Shown here: in pieces, positions 33,734 to 43,377 of the stretch
Numbering within the stretch: position 1 is the stretch's first letter
Layout: every line of letters begins with the position of its first letter
NCBI GenBank assembly: GCA_900129595.1
Contig: FQWG01000002.1
Coordinates: 454,962 to 518,961, forward strand
Source of the DNA: Flavobacterium frigidimaris
Lineage (GTDB): Bacteria > Bacteroidota > Bacteroidia > Flavobacteriales > Flavobacteriaceae
Length of the DNA stretch: 64,000 nt
Direction of reading: 5' to 3'
Notes under the pieces: generated by a model
Databases searched by the model: none
Seen by the model: the letters and a program-made list of their open reading frames with translations, nothing else
What the model was told of the DNA's origin: nothing
Position numbers and translations under genes: made by a program

Positions 33734-35284
33734 ATGAATAACCGTAATTATAATATCTACTTTCATACGCATACCGTTAGCGGAATTGTTATCAGTGTGG
33801 TACTTTTTGTGATTTTTTTTGCTGGATCTTTTTCTTTTTTCAGGGATGATATCAACAACTGGGAAAGAAATGAATCTACTGCTATTACCAAAGAAATTCA
33901 GCTGGACTACGATAAGGCCTTAAAAAAACTAGACAAGGAATACGTTCTGCACGGAAGAAATATTACCATTTCTAAACCAAGCAACGAAAGAAGAGTTGCC
34001 GTTTATATGGAAGGCACGAAAGATACTTTGGCTCCGGCCAAACAAAAAGAAGGAAGCTTTTTCTATCTCGACACCAAAACCTTTAAAACATTCACTTATG
34101 AACAATCTTATTCGCTAGGTGAATTTTTATACCGTTTGCATTTCTTAGCTCAAATTCCTTATCCTGTTGGTTATTACCTATCAGGGTTTGTCGCTTTATT
34201 TTTCTTATTTGCAATCGTAACCGGTGTTTTATTGCACTGGAAAAAAATTGTTTCTAATTTTTACATTTTCCGTCCAAAGGAAAAATTAAAAACATTATGG
34301 ACAGATGCACATACAGCATTAGGAATGATTGGCCTGCCGTTTCAGTTTGTATATGCTGTAACCGGAGCATTTTTTATGATCAAGCTTTTAATAGTTGCAC
34401 CTGCCGTGATGACTTTGTACAAAGGCGATCAGGATAAACTGTACAAAGAATTAGAATACACTGATCCGGATTATAAATTTGATAATAAAAAACTGGCTGT
34501 TCCTTTTAACATTGATCAATTAGTCGCAAAAGCAAAAAGCAACTGGAAAGATTTTGAAATTACTCGTGTTTTTATTCAGAATTATGGCGATGCCAATATG
34601 CATGTTTTGGTTGAAGGTGAAATGCTGAGCAGTAAAAAATTCACAGGAATAGGAAAAGTAGTTTACCGAATTGCCGACGGAAAAGAAATTGCAAAGAAAA
34701 ACCCTGTCACACAAAACAACTATTTAGATGTTGTGAAAAATGTTTTATACAAAATTCATTTTGGTGATTATGGCGGTTATGCTTTAAGAATCATAAGTTT
34801 CGTTTTAGGAATCATAACTTGTTTTGTCATCATTTCCGGAGTTATGATTTGGTTAGTTGCCAGACAAAAAAACAATTTACCAGAGAAAAAAAGACGTTTC
34901 AATGCTGCGGTAGTTCGCATCTATCTGGCAATTTGCCTGAGCATGTACCCTATTACAGCCTTAGCATTTATTGGCTCAAAAATATTTTATCCTTTAAGTC
35001 AATCGAACTTATTCAGCCTTTATTTTGGAGGATGGCTATTGTTAACCCTATTTTTTATCCTTAAAAAGAATGATGCGTTTACAAATAGATTCTGTCTAAT
35101 TTCAGGAAGTATTTTAGGATTTCTAATTCCAATTACAAACGGAATCGTATCCGGAAACTGGTTTTGGAATTCGTTTATGCAAAATCACATTCAGGTTTTC
35201 TTTATAGATGTTTTCTGGATTATTTTGGCATCCCTAACACTATACATTTCATTTACTTTGAAGTCAAAAAAAGCCGTTTCCTAA
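33734..35284 (+). CDS. PepSY-associated membrane protein, probable periplasmic iron reductase
   Basis: 516 residues. The first helix (TVSGIVISVVLFVIFFAGSF) follows FHTHTVSG, with further helices at about 137-165, 345-375 and four near the C-terminus (395-510). PepSY-type segments lie in the periplasmic loops. His residues at the helix ends (FHTHT, LHWKK, KIHFGD) are placed like haem ligands of ferric-reductase-type PepSY proteins. Co-transcribed with the DUF3649-like gene and probably the second PepSY gene 63 bases on. The reductase role is inferred from family and place. Confidence 0.8.
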   Translation: MNNRNYNIYFHTHTVSGIVISVVLFVIFFAGSFSFFRDDINNWERNESTAITKEIQLDYDKALKKLDKEYVLHGRNITISKPSNERRVAVYMEGTKDTLAPAKQKEGSFFYLDTKTFKTFTYEQSYSLGEFLYRLHFLAQIPYPVGYYLSGFVALFFLFAIVTGVLLHWKKIVSNFYIFRPKEKLKTLWTDAHTALGMIGLPFQFVYAVTGAFFMIKLLIVAPAVMTLYKGDQDKLYKELEYTDPDYKFDNKKLAVPFNIDQLVAKAKSNWKDFEITRVFIQNYGDANMHVLVEGEMLSSKKFTGIGKVVYRIADGKEIAKKNPVTQNNYLDVVKNVLYKIHFGDYGGYALRIISFVLGIITCFVIISGVMIWLVARQKNNLPEKKRRFNAAVVRIYLAICLSMYPITALAFIGSKIFYPLSQSNLFSLYFGGWLLLTLFFILKKNDAFTNRFCLISGSILGFLIPITNGIVSGNWFWNSFMQNHIQVFFIDVFWIILASLTLYISFTLKSKKAVS

Positions 35285-35347
35285 AAATTAGCTTAAATAA
35301 TTTGCCCTCTATGGATTAAGCATTTACTTTTACGCTTTATTCAAAAC

Positions 35348-36469
35348 ATGGGTTTAAAAAAACAAATACGCTTTCTGCATAAATGGCTCGGGTTAATTTC
35401 CGGGCTTATTGTTTTTATCATAAGTATTACCGGCTGTATCTTTTGTTTTCATGATGAAATAAAAGACATTACCAGAAAAGAATGGCGATTGGTTGAACCT
35501 CAGAACAAGCCTTTCATGTTCGCATCAGTTTTACAGGAAAAGGCAAAAGAAATTCTCCCAGATTACAAACAATCGATGGTTTCTTTTTACGGAAAAAACA
35601 GATCTGCAATTGTGTATACTTATTCCGGTACAGAAAACCGCTATCTCTACTTTAATCCGTACACAGGAAAACATCTAAAAACCGAAGATCCGGAAACAGA
35701 TTTCTTCATCATTGTAGAATACATACATCTGTATTTGCTTTTACCGGATTATATCGGCAAACACATTATTGGAGGTGCGACCATCATTTTTATTCTATTA
35801 CTGATTTCGGGAATTATTCAATGGTGGCCAAAGAAAAAGAAAGATCTCAAGAGAAGCCTCTCCGTAAAATGGTCTGCAAAATGGCGTCGGGTAAATTACG
35901 ACTGGCACAATACATCCGGATTTTATATTTCGATAGTTGCTGCGGTTATGGCCATTACTGGTCTAACATTCACTTACGAATGGGTTGGAGACGGCATTTA
36001 CAAAACCTTTAATTTTGGCGGCGATAAAGCTTTAGAAACAAAAACGCCCATAATAGACACAACATCGTTTGAATACAATACTTCTGCAGCGATAGACCGG
36101 GCACTTTATCACACGATGAAAAAAAATCCCGAAGCTGAAATGTTTTATGTAATGATACCACAAAAGAAAGGCGATATCATAAATACAGGAGCCTATCCGC
36201 ATACTTTACGATACGATCATCAAAGCAATTATTATTTTCATCCCTACCACGGAGAATTACTTCAAAGTCAGACGTTTGATAAAAAAAGTTTAGGTTTACA
36301 AGTTGTCGAAATGAATTATGGCATTCATACAGGGCAAATCTTAGATCTGCCGGGAAAAATTATTGCATTTATTGTCAGTCTGATTGCCGCTGCTTTACCC
36401 GTAACCGGTTTTGTGATTTGGTATGGAAGAAGAAATAAATCCTGCAAAAAGATCAAGATCAAGGCGTAA
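35348..36469 (+). CDS. second PepSY-associated membrane protein
   Basis: 373 residues with four main helices: LHKWLGLISGLIVFIISITG at the start, then about 128-150, 195-215 and 335-358. His residues accompany the first (LHKWLG), the middle (YDWHNTSGFY) and the last helix (NYGIHTGQIL), the usual PepSY-TM layout that can hold haem. It shares design but not close sequence with the gene just upstream; together they look like a two-part electron-transfer system for reducing siderophore iron. The stop is followed by an inverted repeat, not a clear terminator. Confidence 0.82.
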   Translation: MGLKKQIRFLHKWLGLISGLIVFIISITGCIFCFHDEIKDITRKEWRLVEPQNKPFMFASVLQEKAKEILPDYKQSMVSFYGKNRSAIVYTYSGTENRYLYFNPYTGKHLKTEDPETDFFIIVEYIHLYLLLPDYIGKHIIGGATIIFILLLISGIIQWWPKKKKDLKRSLSVKWSAKWRRVNYDWHNTSGFYISIVAAVMAITGLTFTYEWVGDGIYKTFNFGGDKALETKTPIIDTTSFEYNTSAAIDRALYHTMKKNPEAEMFYVMIPQKKGDIINTGAYPHTLRYDHQSNYYFHPYHGELLQSQTFDKKSLGLQVVEMNYGIHTGQILDLPGKIIAFIVSLIAAALPVTGFVIWYGRRNKSCKKIKIKA

Positions 36470-36510
36470 AAAATTTAACCACTTAGAACGCACGTTTTTA
36501 TCTTATAATT

Positions 36511-36567
36511 ACAAACGAGAAATTCGCAAAGCTATACTTGATAAAGCTTTGCGAATTTTGCGTTTGT
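36511..36567. repeat. inverted repeat downstream of the PepSY genes
   Basis: The arms at 36511-36533 and 36545-36567 match at 21 of 23 positions (ACAAACGAGAAATTCGCAAA on the left, TTTGCGAATTTTGCGTTTGT on the right) with an 11-base loop. It belongs to the TTTGCGAA word family also seen near 4540. It has no T tract and may be a repeat element or an RNA stabiliser. Confidence 0.55.
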
Positions 36568-36583
36568 ATAAAATCTTACAAAT

Positions 36584-36607
36584 AAAAAACCGCTGATTAA
36601 AGCGGTT
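36584..36607 (-). terminator. terminator of the MORN-repeat gene
   Basis: On the minus strand AACCGCT and AGCGGTT pair (36601-36607 with 36588-36594, loop six), followed by a T run that is the A run at 36584-36589. Confidence 0.65.
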
Positions 36608-36630
36608 CTTGTTGTGTCATTCGAAATATC

Positions 36631-36978
36631 TTAATTTCTATTGGCTAAAGCATTTTTCTGTAAATTTTTTACTGAAGTGATTTTGCTGTTTTGATAAGCA
36701 ACTTCACAAAGATTTTTTTCATTGAAGAAAACCCAATTTCCAGTTTTCAATCCGTCTGTGTATTCTCCTACCGCCACTTTATTTCCTCTTTCATCATACG
36801 ATACCCAAACTCCATCTAATTTACCGTCTTTAAAAAAGCCTTGTTGTTGCACCTTACCATTTTCATAATAATAAGTAGCTTTTACTTTGTTTCCAACAGC
36901 TTCTAATTCCGGGTTTACTTCTTGTGCAACTAGAATTCCAGAGAACAATATTGCAACTAAAATTACACACTTTTTCAT
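36631..36978 (-). CDS. exported MORN-repeat protein, unknown role
   Basis: 115 residues from the ATG at 36976-36978 (MKKCVILVAILFSGILVAQ signal peptide). Two MORN-like repeats: YYYENGKVQQQGFFKDGKLD and a second starting GVWVSYDERGNKVAVGEYTD, then GLKTGNWVFFNEKN. Databases call such proteins YwqK-like antitoxins; here the signal peptide and absence of a toxin gene argue against that role. It probably acts at the cell envelope as a small binding or scaffold protein. Confidence 0.75.
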   Translation of the reverse strand: MKKCVILVAILFSGILVAQEVNPELEAVGNKVKATYYYENGKVQQQGFFKDGKLDGVWVSYDERGNKVAVGEYTDGLKTGNWVFFNEKNLCEVAYQNSKITSVKNLQKNALANRN

Positions 36979-37011
36979 ATCTTTAGGTATTAATGTTATC
37001 AAATAGTATAT

Positions 37012-37019
37012 CAAATATA
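37012..37019 (-). promoter_or_regulatory. -7 promoter box of the MORN gene
   Basis: TATATTTG on the minus strand, 33 bases before the ATG. No -33 box recognised. Confidence 0.45.
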
Positions 37020-37189
37020 CTTATTTGTTTACATTAAAAAAACTTTTACTTAACAATTTGGTAACATTAGATAAAAGCTTAACATTGGAAAATGATGAAA
37101 AACAAAAAAACCAACGCCTAAGCCTTGGTTTTACTGGTATTTTATAAAAAAGCAAATTTTACGATATCGTTATAAATTTCGTAAATAAA

Positions 37190-38185
37190 CTACTTCAATA
37201 ACGAATCTAATTGCTTCTGAAGGTCTGGAGACGATGGTCGGTTAGCATCAGAGCTTAAAACATTTCCGTTAGGATCAACTATGATAAATCTCGGAATTCC
37301 TGTAACACCGTAATTCGTTACAAACTCAGATTCCCAATCCTTATCTGCAAATAATTGTACACCGCCTAAGTTTTTATCCGTTACAAATTTTTTCCATTTT
37401 TCATTGTCCTTTGCCTTATCAATTGAAATACTGACAAACTCAATATTTTTTCCGTGATACTTTTCTTCAATTTTTTGCAGGTAAGGAATTTCAGCTCTGC
37501 ATGGCGCGCACCAGGTTGCCCAAAGATCAATGTAAACATATTTTCCTTTCAGGTCAGAAAGTTTAGTTTTTCCTCCTTTGTGATTTTCATAATCAAAACC
37601 CGGAGAAGGTTTTCCTTTAAGTTTATTTGCTTTCGAGGCTCTTTCATATTCCTGAACCGCATATTGATTAAAACTTTCAAAACTCTGTTTTAATGCCGCT
37701 TTAAACTCAGGATCAAAATTTCCTTTCTCAACATTTTCAATATCTTCTTTCTTCTTTGCCTCTAATAGCGAAGCAAACTCAGCAGGTTCTTTGGCGAAAG
37801 CCTCATCCCTGAATTTTTCATCTTTTAAGGCTTGTTGTGCCAGAAAATTACTTTCGTCAACCTCTTTTCCTTTATAAACAATTGTTTCGTCAAACTCTTT
37901 GGCATTCATTGTTAGATTGACTTCCGAATTTGGCTTTAAATATAAATTAGAACTTTCTGTTCCGTCAGAGAACATATAAAATCCTTTTGGAGCCTCAAAA
38001 TTGGCCACAAAAAGCTCTTTTTTATTAATCGGAATAACCTGTTTGAAATTGTCTCTTCCTTTAATCACCAGAGTATCACTATTTCTGTTGGCAATTTTAG
38101 CCGTAAATTTTACTTGATTTTTGGTTTGACCGATGACATTCAAAGCGCTAAAAATCAACAGACCAGTTACAAAAAGTTTGTTCAT
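37190..38185 (-). CDS. TlpA-like thiol-disulfide oxidoreductase with N-terminal DUF4369-like domain
   Basis: 331 residues. Signal peptide MNKLFVTGLLIFSALNVIGQ. Residues about 22-110 form a beta-rich domain (VKFTAKIANRNSDTLVIKGR) like those N-terminal to many Bacteroidota TlpA proteins. The thioredoxin domain (about 190-331) has the active-site WATWCAPCRAEIP with the CAPC pair and a later cis-proline region (VTGIPRFIIVD). It should reduce or rearrange disulfides in the periplasm. No partner gene is adjacent, so the target is unknown. Confidence 0.9.
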   Translation of the reverse strand: MNKLFVTGLLIFSALNVIGQTKNQVKFTAKIANRNSDTLVIKGRDNFKQVIPINKKELFVANFEAPKGFYMFSDGTESSNLYLKPNSEVNLTMNAKEFDETIVYKGKEVDESNFLAQQALKDEKFRDEAFAKEPAEFASLLEAKKKEDIENVEKGNFDPEFKAALKQSFESFNQYAVQEYERASKANKLKGKPSPGFDYENHKGGKTKLSDLKGKYVYIDLWATWCAPCRAEIPYLQKIEEKYHGKNIEFVSISIDKAKDNEKWKKFVTDKNLGGVQLFADKDWESEFVTNYGVTGIPRFIIVDPNGNVLSSDANRPSSPDLQKQLDSLLK

Positions 38186-38212
38186 ATAAATTAAAGTTTT
38201 TATTTAATGACT

Positions 38213-38240
38213 CAAATCTAAAGAAATTAAGACTGCCAAA
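38213..38240 (-). promoter_or_regulatory. candidate promoter of the TlpA-like gene
   Basis: On the minus strand TTTG (38240-38237), 16 bases, TAGATTTG (38220-38213). The spacer is a little short for the consensus. Confidence 0.4.
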
Positions 38241-38316
38241 TTTAAGAATTAACAAAATATTTCAAATTAATGAGCATCAAGTTACGACTTTACTATATTA
38301 ATTTGAATTTTGTGTT

Positions 38317-38324
38317 TACTTTTG
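38317..38324 (+). promoter_or_regulatory. -7 promoter box of aspS
   Basis: TACTTTTG, 18 bases before the ATG at 38343. A TTTG at 38302-38305 is too close to be a normal -33 box. Confidence 0.5.
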
Positions 38325-38342
38325 CAGTCTAAAATTTAGATC

Positions 38343-40106
38343 ATGTATAGAAGTCATAATTGTGGCGAATTAAACGCCTCAAATATTAATACGGAAGTTA
38401 CACTAGCGGGTTGGGTTCAGAAATCACGCGATAAAGGATTTATGAATTGGGTCGATTTACGTGACCGTTACGGAATTACACAACTTATTTTCGACGAAAG
38501 CCGTACAGACAAAACTGTTTTTGAACTGGCAAAAACTCTTGGTAGAGAATTTGTAATTCAGGTAAAAGGAACTGTAATTGAACGTGAGGACAAGAACAAA
38601 AACAAAAACATGATTACCGGTGACATCGAAATTTTAGTTACCGAATTAACTATACTTAACGCTGCCTTGACTCCTCCGTTTACTATTGAGGACGAAACTG
38701 ACGGCGGTGAAGACATCAGAATGAAATATCGCTACCTTGATATTAGAAGAAATCCTGTAAAAAACAGTTTATTATTCCGTCATAAAGTAGCAATGGAAGT
38801 TCGTAAATATTTGTCAGATTTAGATTTCTGCGAAGTTGAAACGCCTTACTTAATCAAATCAACTCCGGAAGGAGCAAGGGATTTCGTTGTACCAAGCCGT
38901 ATGAACGAAGGACAATTTTATGCATTGCCACAATCACCGCAAACTTTCAAGCAATTATTGATGGTGGGTGGAATGGATAAATATTTCCAGATCGTAAAAT
39001 GTTTCCGTGACGAAGATTTGCGTGCAGACCGTCAGCCTGAGTTTACACAAATCGATTGCGAAATGGCATTTGTGGAGCAAGAAGACATTTTGAATGTTTT
39101 TGAAGGTCTGACAAGACATTTACTAAAAGAAATTAAAGGTATTGAAGTAGATAAATTTCCAAGAATTACCTACGATTATGCCATGAAAACATATGGAAAC
39201 GACAAACCGGACATTCGTTTTGGGATGGAATTTGGTGAGTTGAACGAATTTGCACAACACAAGGAATTCCCGGTATTCAATGCCGCTGAATTAGTTGTGG
39301 GAATTGCAGTTCCGGGAGCAGGAAATTATACCCGTAAAGAAATTGACGGATTGATTGACTGGGTAAAACGCCCGCAAGTTGGTGCATCAGGAATGGTGTA
39401 TGCAAAATGCAATGACGACGGAACTTTTAAATCATCTGTAGATAAATTTTACGATCAGGAGGATTTAGGACAATGGGCAAAAATTACAGGAGCAAAACCT
39501 GGCGATATGATTTTTGTACTTTCCGGACCGGCCAACAAAACACGTGCACAACTTTCTGCCCTTCGTATGGAATTAGCAACTCGTTTAGGATTGCGTAATC
39601 CTGAAGTATTCGCTCCTCTTTGGGTAATTGATTTCCCATTATTAGAACTGGACGAAGAAAGTGGCCGTTATCACGCAATGCACCACCCGTTTACCTCTCC
39701 AAAACCGGAAGACATGGCATTATTAGAAACTGAACCCGGAAAAGTTCGTGCAAATGCTTATGATATGGTTATGAACGGAAATGAAATTGGCGGAGGATCT
39801 ATTCGTATTCATGATAAAGCGACTCAGCAATTAATGTTCAAATACCTGGGCTTTACCGAAGAAGAAGCAAAAGCACAATTTGGCTTTTTAATGGATGCTT
39901 TTCAATTTGGAGCACCGCCACACGGAGGTTTAGCATTTGGTCTTGACAGATTAGTAGCGATCTTAGGAGGTCAGGAAACCATTAGAGATTTTATTGCGTT
40001 CCCTAAAAATAATTCAGGACGCGATGTGATGATTGATGCACCTGCTGCGATCGATGAGACTCAGCTGAAAGAACTTTCAATTAAATTAGATATTAAACAA
40101 TCTTAA
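38343..40106 (+). CDS. aspS: aspartate--tRNA ligase
   Basis: 587 residues, the length of a bacterial-type AspRS. Charges tRNA-Asp with aspartate. N-terminal OB-fold anticodon domain ([20 protein letters not shown]), class II motif 2 in [20 protein letters not shown], the bacterial GAD insertion domain in the middle (about 280-420), and motif 3 in [15 protein letters not shown] near the C-terminus. Whether it also charges tRNA-Asn (non-discriminating) cannot be settled here. An unknown exported protein gene follows after 7 bases. Confidence 0.97.
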   Translation: MYRSHNCGELNASNINTEVTLAGWVQKSRDKGFMNWVDLRDRYGITQLIFDESRTDKTVFELAKTLGREFVIQVKGTVIEREDKNKNKNMITGDIEILVTELTILNAALTPPFTIEDETDGGEDIRMKYRYLDIRRNPVKNSLLFRHKVAMEVRKYLSDLDFCEVETPYLIKSTPEGARDFVVPSRMNEGQFYALPQSPQTFKQLLMVGGMDKYFQIVKCFRDEDLRADRQPEFTQIDCEMAFVEQEDILNVFEGLTRHLLKEIKGIEVDKFPRITYDYAMKTYGNDKPDIRFGMEFGELNEFAQHKEFPVFNAAELVVGIAVPGAGNYTRKEIDGLIDWVKRPQVGASGMVYAKCNDDGTFKSSVDKFYDQEDLGQWAKITGAKPGDMIFVLSGPANKTRAQLSALRMELATRLGLRNPEVFAPLWVIDFPLLELDEESGRYHAMHHPFTSPKPEDMALLETEPGKVRANAYDMVMNGNEIGGGSIRIHDKATQQLMFKYLGFTEEEAKAQFGFLMDAFQFGAPPHGGLAFGLDRLVAILGGQETIRDFIAFPKNNSGRDVMIDAPAAIDETQLKELSIKLDIKQS

Positions 40107-40113
40107 AACTGAG

Positions 40114-41961
40114 ATGAAAAAACTGATTTTGCTGCTTTTTGCAATAAACCTATATGCCCAGAGTCCAAAACAAGTTTTATATTCATTTTACGACTGGAAA
40201 TATCCAAAGATAAAAATAGAAAGCACTACAATTGGTGTCATCGTAGAAGATCCATCAAACAATAGCGTGATAGACAATCAAGTCTCTGCCTACGCAATCA
40301 AGAATCTTAATTTAAGAAATTTACAAATAGTCGCTCCCGAAAAGAGCGACTATTTATTGTATATACAACCCATAAGTACTGAGCTTACTACAAGCGTAGA
40401 AAAAATAAATAACATTAATGATGTTAGTTATATTGGGAAAATTATTTTTTCTTCAAGATTAAACTTTACCATCAAGCGAAAAAACGAAATCGTTTATACC
40501 AAAGATTTCAATTATTCTCAAGCAATTTCAGACGTAAGCACTTATAATAATTACAGCATTAAAACAGAGGAAATTGCAAACAGTCAGGTACAAAAACTTC
40601 TGAAAAATTCCAGCGTAACAATTTATCAAAATTGCCGCGACACATATGCCAATACTGTTTTGTATCATTTTTTTAAAGAGATCAAAGAAACCATTGATTT
40701 TAGCAGAGTAGAAGAAACACTTGCGCTATACAAATTCACAGACAATGACTTTGAGCAAATAAACCAATCTGTCGATGCCTTTGAATTCACAAGAAAATTA
40801 GAAGACAACGAAGAGAATTATCTTAAAATAAAAAATCTCCTTTTAGAAAAAATACAATTTTGGGAAACTGAAGTTTCGAAATACGATTACAACAATAAAA
40901 AAACCAAAAAGATTTACTGGGCTCTAATGGCAAATATTTCAACTGCTTATTATGCTTTGGGAGACAATGCAAAAGCGATCGAATTCAAAGACAAAGCGTT
41001 ACTTGTTGACTATAACAAAAACTACAGGTATCTGAGCGAAATACCCGAGAAAAAAATAAAGAACCTGTCTTTTCTATTAGATTCCGAAGGCAAACCTTTT
41101 ATTGACTTTGAAAATAATGATTTTTCGAAAAAACAAAACTTTGATGCTGTCTATTTTACCAATAAAAAAGGAAAACTTCTGATCAACAGTAACGTTTCAG
41201 ATCAGGAAATCGTCATCAGAAAAAACCGTGTCGAAGTAATCTATCATGTTCTGGCGTGTTCTAAATTTTATGATTTCCTACTGAGCATAGTCAATGATTT
41301 TAATGAAAAAGAAGAAGATAAAAGTTTATTTTTTAAGAATACAGATAATTACTTTTTTAACCTTACAAAACATTATAATGATCGAAGTAAAGAATTGCTT
41401 GTTGCCGATTTGAAAAACTTCAACATGGAAGAAAAAAAGACCATTCTAACGGCTTCCAATAAAATCTATGACTTAACAGATGTTTTATACAAACGATTAG
41501 AGCAATCTCAAAAAATAAACTCGGAGAGTCAATATTCCGAATTTTTAAAAACAATTGTTAAGCTACAGGATCTTCTTGCCCATTATCCCGGCACCAGTAA
41601 AAAAGAAGACCTAAAAGCATTGACCAATATGGTTTTTATTACTCAGGACCAGGCACTGTTAGATCTTCCTTATTTGGGCTTTTTAGCAGACGAACTTACG
41701 ACAGAGGGGCATAGTGACTATAAAAGTCATCCAAAAATGTATCAAGCCCTTTTTAAACAATACAAAAAAACATTCAACAACTTAATGGCAAGTACTGTTT
41801 TAAAAAATCTCCATGATAAAGAAGTCATAAAATTTAATGAAATTATGTATTCATTTTACATGCCGTTATCCAGAGAAAAAATTGAAAACGTAAATATTAA
41901 ATTCAAAAATCAATACAATAGCGATTCAATTTTGAGACTCTTAATGCTTTATTCCAAGTAA
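40114..41961 (+). CDS. exported protein of unknown function
   Basis: 615 residues. Signal peptide MKKLILLLFAINLYAQ. The first 150 residues are beta-rich; a TPR-like helical stretch follows near residue 270 (YWALMANISTAYYALGDNAK), and the remainder is helical and lysine-rich. No catalytic motif is recognised. It starts 7 bases after aspS and ends 2 bases before a lipoprotein gene, so the three share a transcript although aspS is a housekeeping gene. The pair looks like an envelope complex of unknown role. Confidence 0.7.
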   Translation: MKKLILLLFAINLYAQSPKQVLYSFYDWKYPKIKIESTTIGVIVEDPSNNSVIDNQVSAYAIKNLNLRNLQIVAPEKSDYLLYIQPISTELTTSVEKINNINDVSYIGKIIFSSRLNFTIKRKNEIVYTKDFNYSQAISDVSTYNNYSIKTEEIANSQVQKLLKNSSVTIYQNCRDTYANTVLYHFFKEIKETIDFSRVEETLALYKFTDNDFEQINQSVDAFEFTRKLEDNEENYLKIKNLLLEKIQFWETEVSKYDYNNKKTKKIYWALMANISTAYYALGDNAKAIEFKDKALLVDYNKNYRYLSEIPEKKIKNLSFLLDSEGKPFIDFENNDFSKKQNFDAVYFTNKKGKLLINSNVSDQEIVIRKNRVEVIYHVLACSKFYDFLLSIVNDFNEKEEDKSLFFKNTDNYFFNLTKHYNDRSKELLVADLKNFNMEEKKTILTASNKIYDLTDVLYKRLEQSQKINSESQYSEFLKTIVKLQDLLAHYPGTSKKEDLKALTNMVFITQDQALLDLPYLGFLADELTTEGHSDYKSHPKMYQALFKQYKKTFNNLMASTVLKNLHDKEVIKFNEIMYSFYMPLSREKIENVNIKFKNQYNSDSILRLLMLYSK

Positions 41962-41963
41962 TC

Positions 41964-42374
41964 ATGAAAAAATTATTTTTAATCGCTTTAATCTTCATTT
42001 TAAACAGCTGTGCATTTGCACCGAAAACTGTGGTAAAAGACGAAACTTTTACGAAGCAAAATGCAGACGAGCAGGAAAGAGACTTCAACCTTCAAGTTAA
42101 GACAATCGGTTTTTCGGAAAAAACCAATCAAAAAGAAGTAGAGATTGAATACGAACTGAAAAACAACTCTAAACTGAATATTTTTGACAAAAAACTCAAA
42201 ACCTACAAATTGTTTTTTATCCTGACAACGAAAGACGGTCGGGAAATAGCAAAAGAGAAGACAATCTGGTCGATTATCCCACCTAATACCGCGATAATCG
42301 AAAAAGAGAAAGTTTATGTATCAGACTATATCGTTCAATCCTGTACAACACGTCTTTACATAAAATACAAATAA
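41964..42374 (+). CDS. small lipoprotein of unknown function
   Basis: 136 residues with lipoprotein signal MKKLFLIALIFILNSCAFAP (Cys16). The mature part is a beta-sandwich-like pattern (QVKTIGFSEKTNQKEVEIEY; YKLFFILTTKDGREIAKEKT). It recalls the YcfL/DUF1425 style of small outer-membrane lipoproteins, but I cannot be sure. It starts 2 bases after the preceding gene and is probably its partner. Confidence 0.65.
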   Translation: MKKLFLIALIFILNSCAFAPKTVVKDETFTKQNADEQERDFNLQVKTIGFSEKTNQKEVEIEYELKNNSKLNIFDKKLKTYKLFFILTTKDGREIAKEKTIWSIIPPNTAIIEKEKVYVSDYIVQSCTTRLYIKYK

Positions 42375-42517
42375 TAAAAACACAATAAGTCTGAAGATTA
42401 TTCTCACAATATAGAATGATTCTCAAATAAAGCACTTCTGTATCAAAATTGATGCAAAATAAATAGCGAAAACACTGTGAATCAATAATTTTTACAAAAA
42501 ATTAACACCTTATTGTC

Positions 42518-42545
42518 TTTTGTATGAATTTATATCTTACATTTG
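42518..42545 (+). promoter_or_regulatory. promoter of the cold-shock gene
   Basis: TTTTG (42518-42522), 15 bases, TACATTTG (42538-42545); a TTG at 42513-42515 gives a more usual spacing of 22. The leader to the ATG is about 25 bases, too short for a long cold-shock 5' UTR. Confidence 0.5.
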
Positions 42546-42574
42546 CTTCATTATAAATTATTATTACAATTACA

Positions 42575-42769
42575 ATGCGTACAGGTACAGTAAAATTTTT
42601 CAATGAATCTAAAGGTTATGGATTCATTACAGACGAAGAAACAGGAAAAGATATCTTCGTTCACGCTTCAGGAATTAACGCGGAAGAATTACGCGAAGGT
42701 GACCGTGTAAGCTACGAAGAAGAAGAAGGAAGAAAAGGGAAAGTTGCTGCTAAAGTAGCAGTAATCTAA
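42575..42769 (+). CDS. cold-shock protein (CspA family)
   Basis: 64 residues, one cold-shock domain. RNA-binding motifs KGYGFI (RNP1) and DIFVH (RNP2) are intact. It binds single-stranded RNA or DNA and acts as an RNA chaperone. The acidic loop EEEEGRKGK is usual for the family in this phylum. Single gene with its own promoter and a strong terminator. Confidence 0.95.
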   Translation: MRTGTVKFFNESKGYGFITDEETGKDIFVHASGINAEELREGDRVSYEEEEGRKGKVAAKVAVI

Positions 42770-42810
42770 GAAAAATATAGCAATTTATTTTTTTTGCCTC
42801 TGAATGGTTT

Positions 42811-42846
42811 AAAAACGTTTCGATTCATTTCGAAACGTTTTTTTTT
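42811..42846 (+). terminator. terminator of the cold-shock gene
   Basis: AAAAACGTTTCGA (42811-42823), loop six, TCGAAACGTTTTT (42830-42842) and further T to 42846. Thirteen base pairs. Confidence 0.88.
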
Positions 42847-42947
42847 GCTCAAATCTTAAAAAAAACATAAAATCGCCTGATCTTATTTATAATCAATAAA
42901 AATTACCCGCAAACACCCTTGAACACCATACTTAAATCATTTTTTAG

Positions 42948-42979
42948 TTTGTGATTTACAGAGTTGAAAGTTATCTTTG
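42948..42979 (+). promoter_or_regulatory. promoter of the nuo operon
   Basis: TTTG (42948-42951), 20 bases, TATCTTTG (42972-42979), 32 bases before the nuoA ATG at 43012. This is the best-formed promoter in the window. Confidence 0.75.
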
Positions 42980-43011
42980 TGACTTATTCTTTAAGTAAAA
43001 AACCTAAGATT

Positions 43012-43377
43012 ATGCAATCTGATCAATACAATTACATTCCTATTTTAATGCAGGCAATTTTAGCAATTGGTTTTGTAGTAGGAACAATTATTATTTCTGG
43101 AAAATTAGGACCAAAAAGAACCTCTGAGGTTAAAGATAAAAACTTTGAGTGCGGTATCGAATCTGTTGGTAACGCCCGTGTTCCTTTTTCTGTAAAATAC
43201 TTCTTAGTTGCTATTTTATTTGTATTGTTCGACGTAGAGGTGATTTTTCTTTACCCTTGGGCTGTAAACTTCAAAGAACTTGGAATAGAAGGAATGCTAA
43301 AGATGATCGTATTTATGTCACTTCTTTTAGTTGGATTTTTCTACATCATCAAGAAAAAAGCATTAGAGTGGGAATAA
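43012..43377 (+). CDS. nuoA: NADH-quinone oxidoreductase subunit A
   Basis: 121 residues from the ATG at 43012 (MQSDQYNYIPILMQ); an in-frame TTG at 42964 lies inside the promoter and is rejected. Three membrane helices. The conserved loop KNFECGIESVGNARVPFSVKYF and the helix LFDVEVIFLYPW identify NuoA, which lies at the junction of the membrane and peripheral arms near the quinone site. First gene of a complete nuoA-N operon. Confidence 0.95.
   Translation: MQSDQYNYIPILMQAILAIGFVVGTIIISGKLGPKRTSEVKDKNFECGIESVGNARVPFSVKYFLVAILFVLFDVEVIFLYPWAVNFKELGIEGMLKMIVFMSLLLVGFFYIIKKKALEWE

Noticed and set aside
36631..36978. Toxin-antitoxin pair for the MORN protein
   Set aside because: It has a signal peptide and there is no toxin gene next to it; the antitoxin label of the family appears to be inherited.
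42375..42574. Possible cold-shock riboregulator upstream of the cold-shock gene
   Set aside because: The promoter box leaves a leader of only about 25 bases, too short for a long structured leader.
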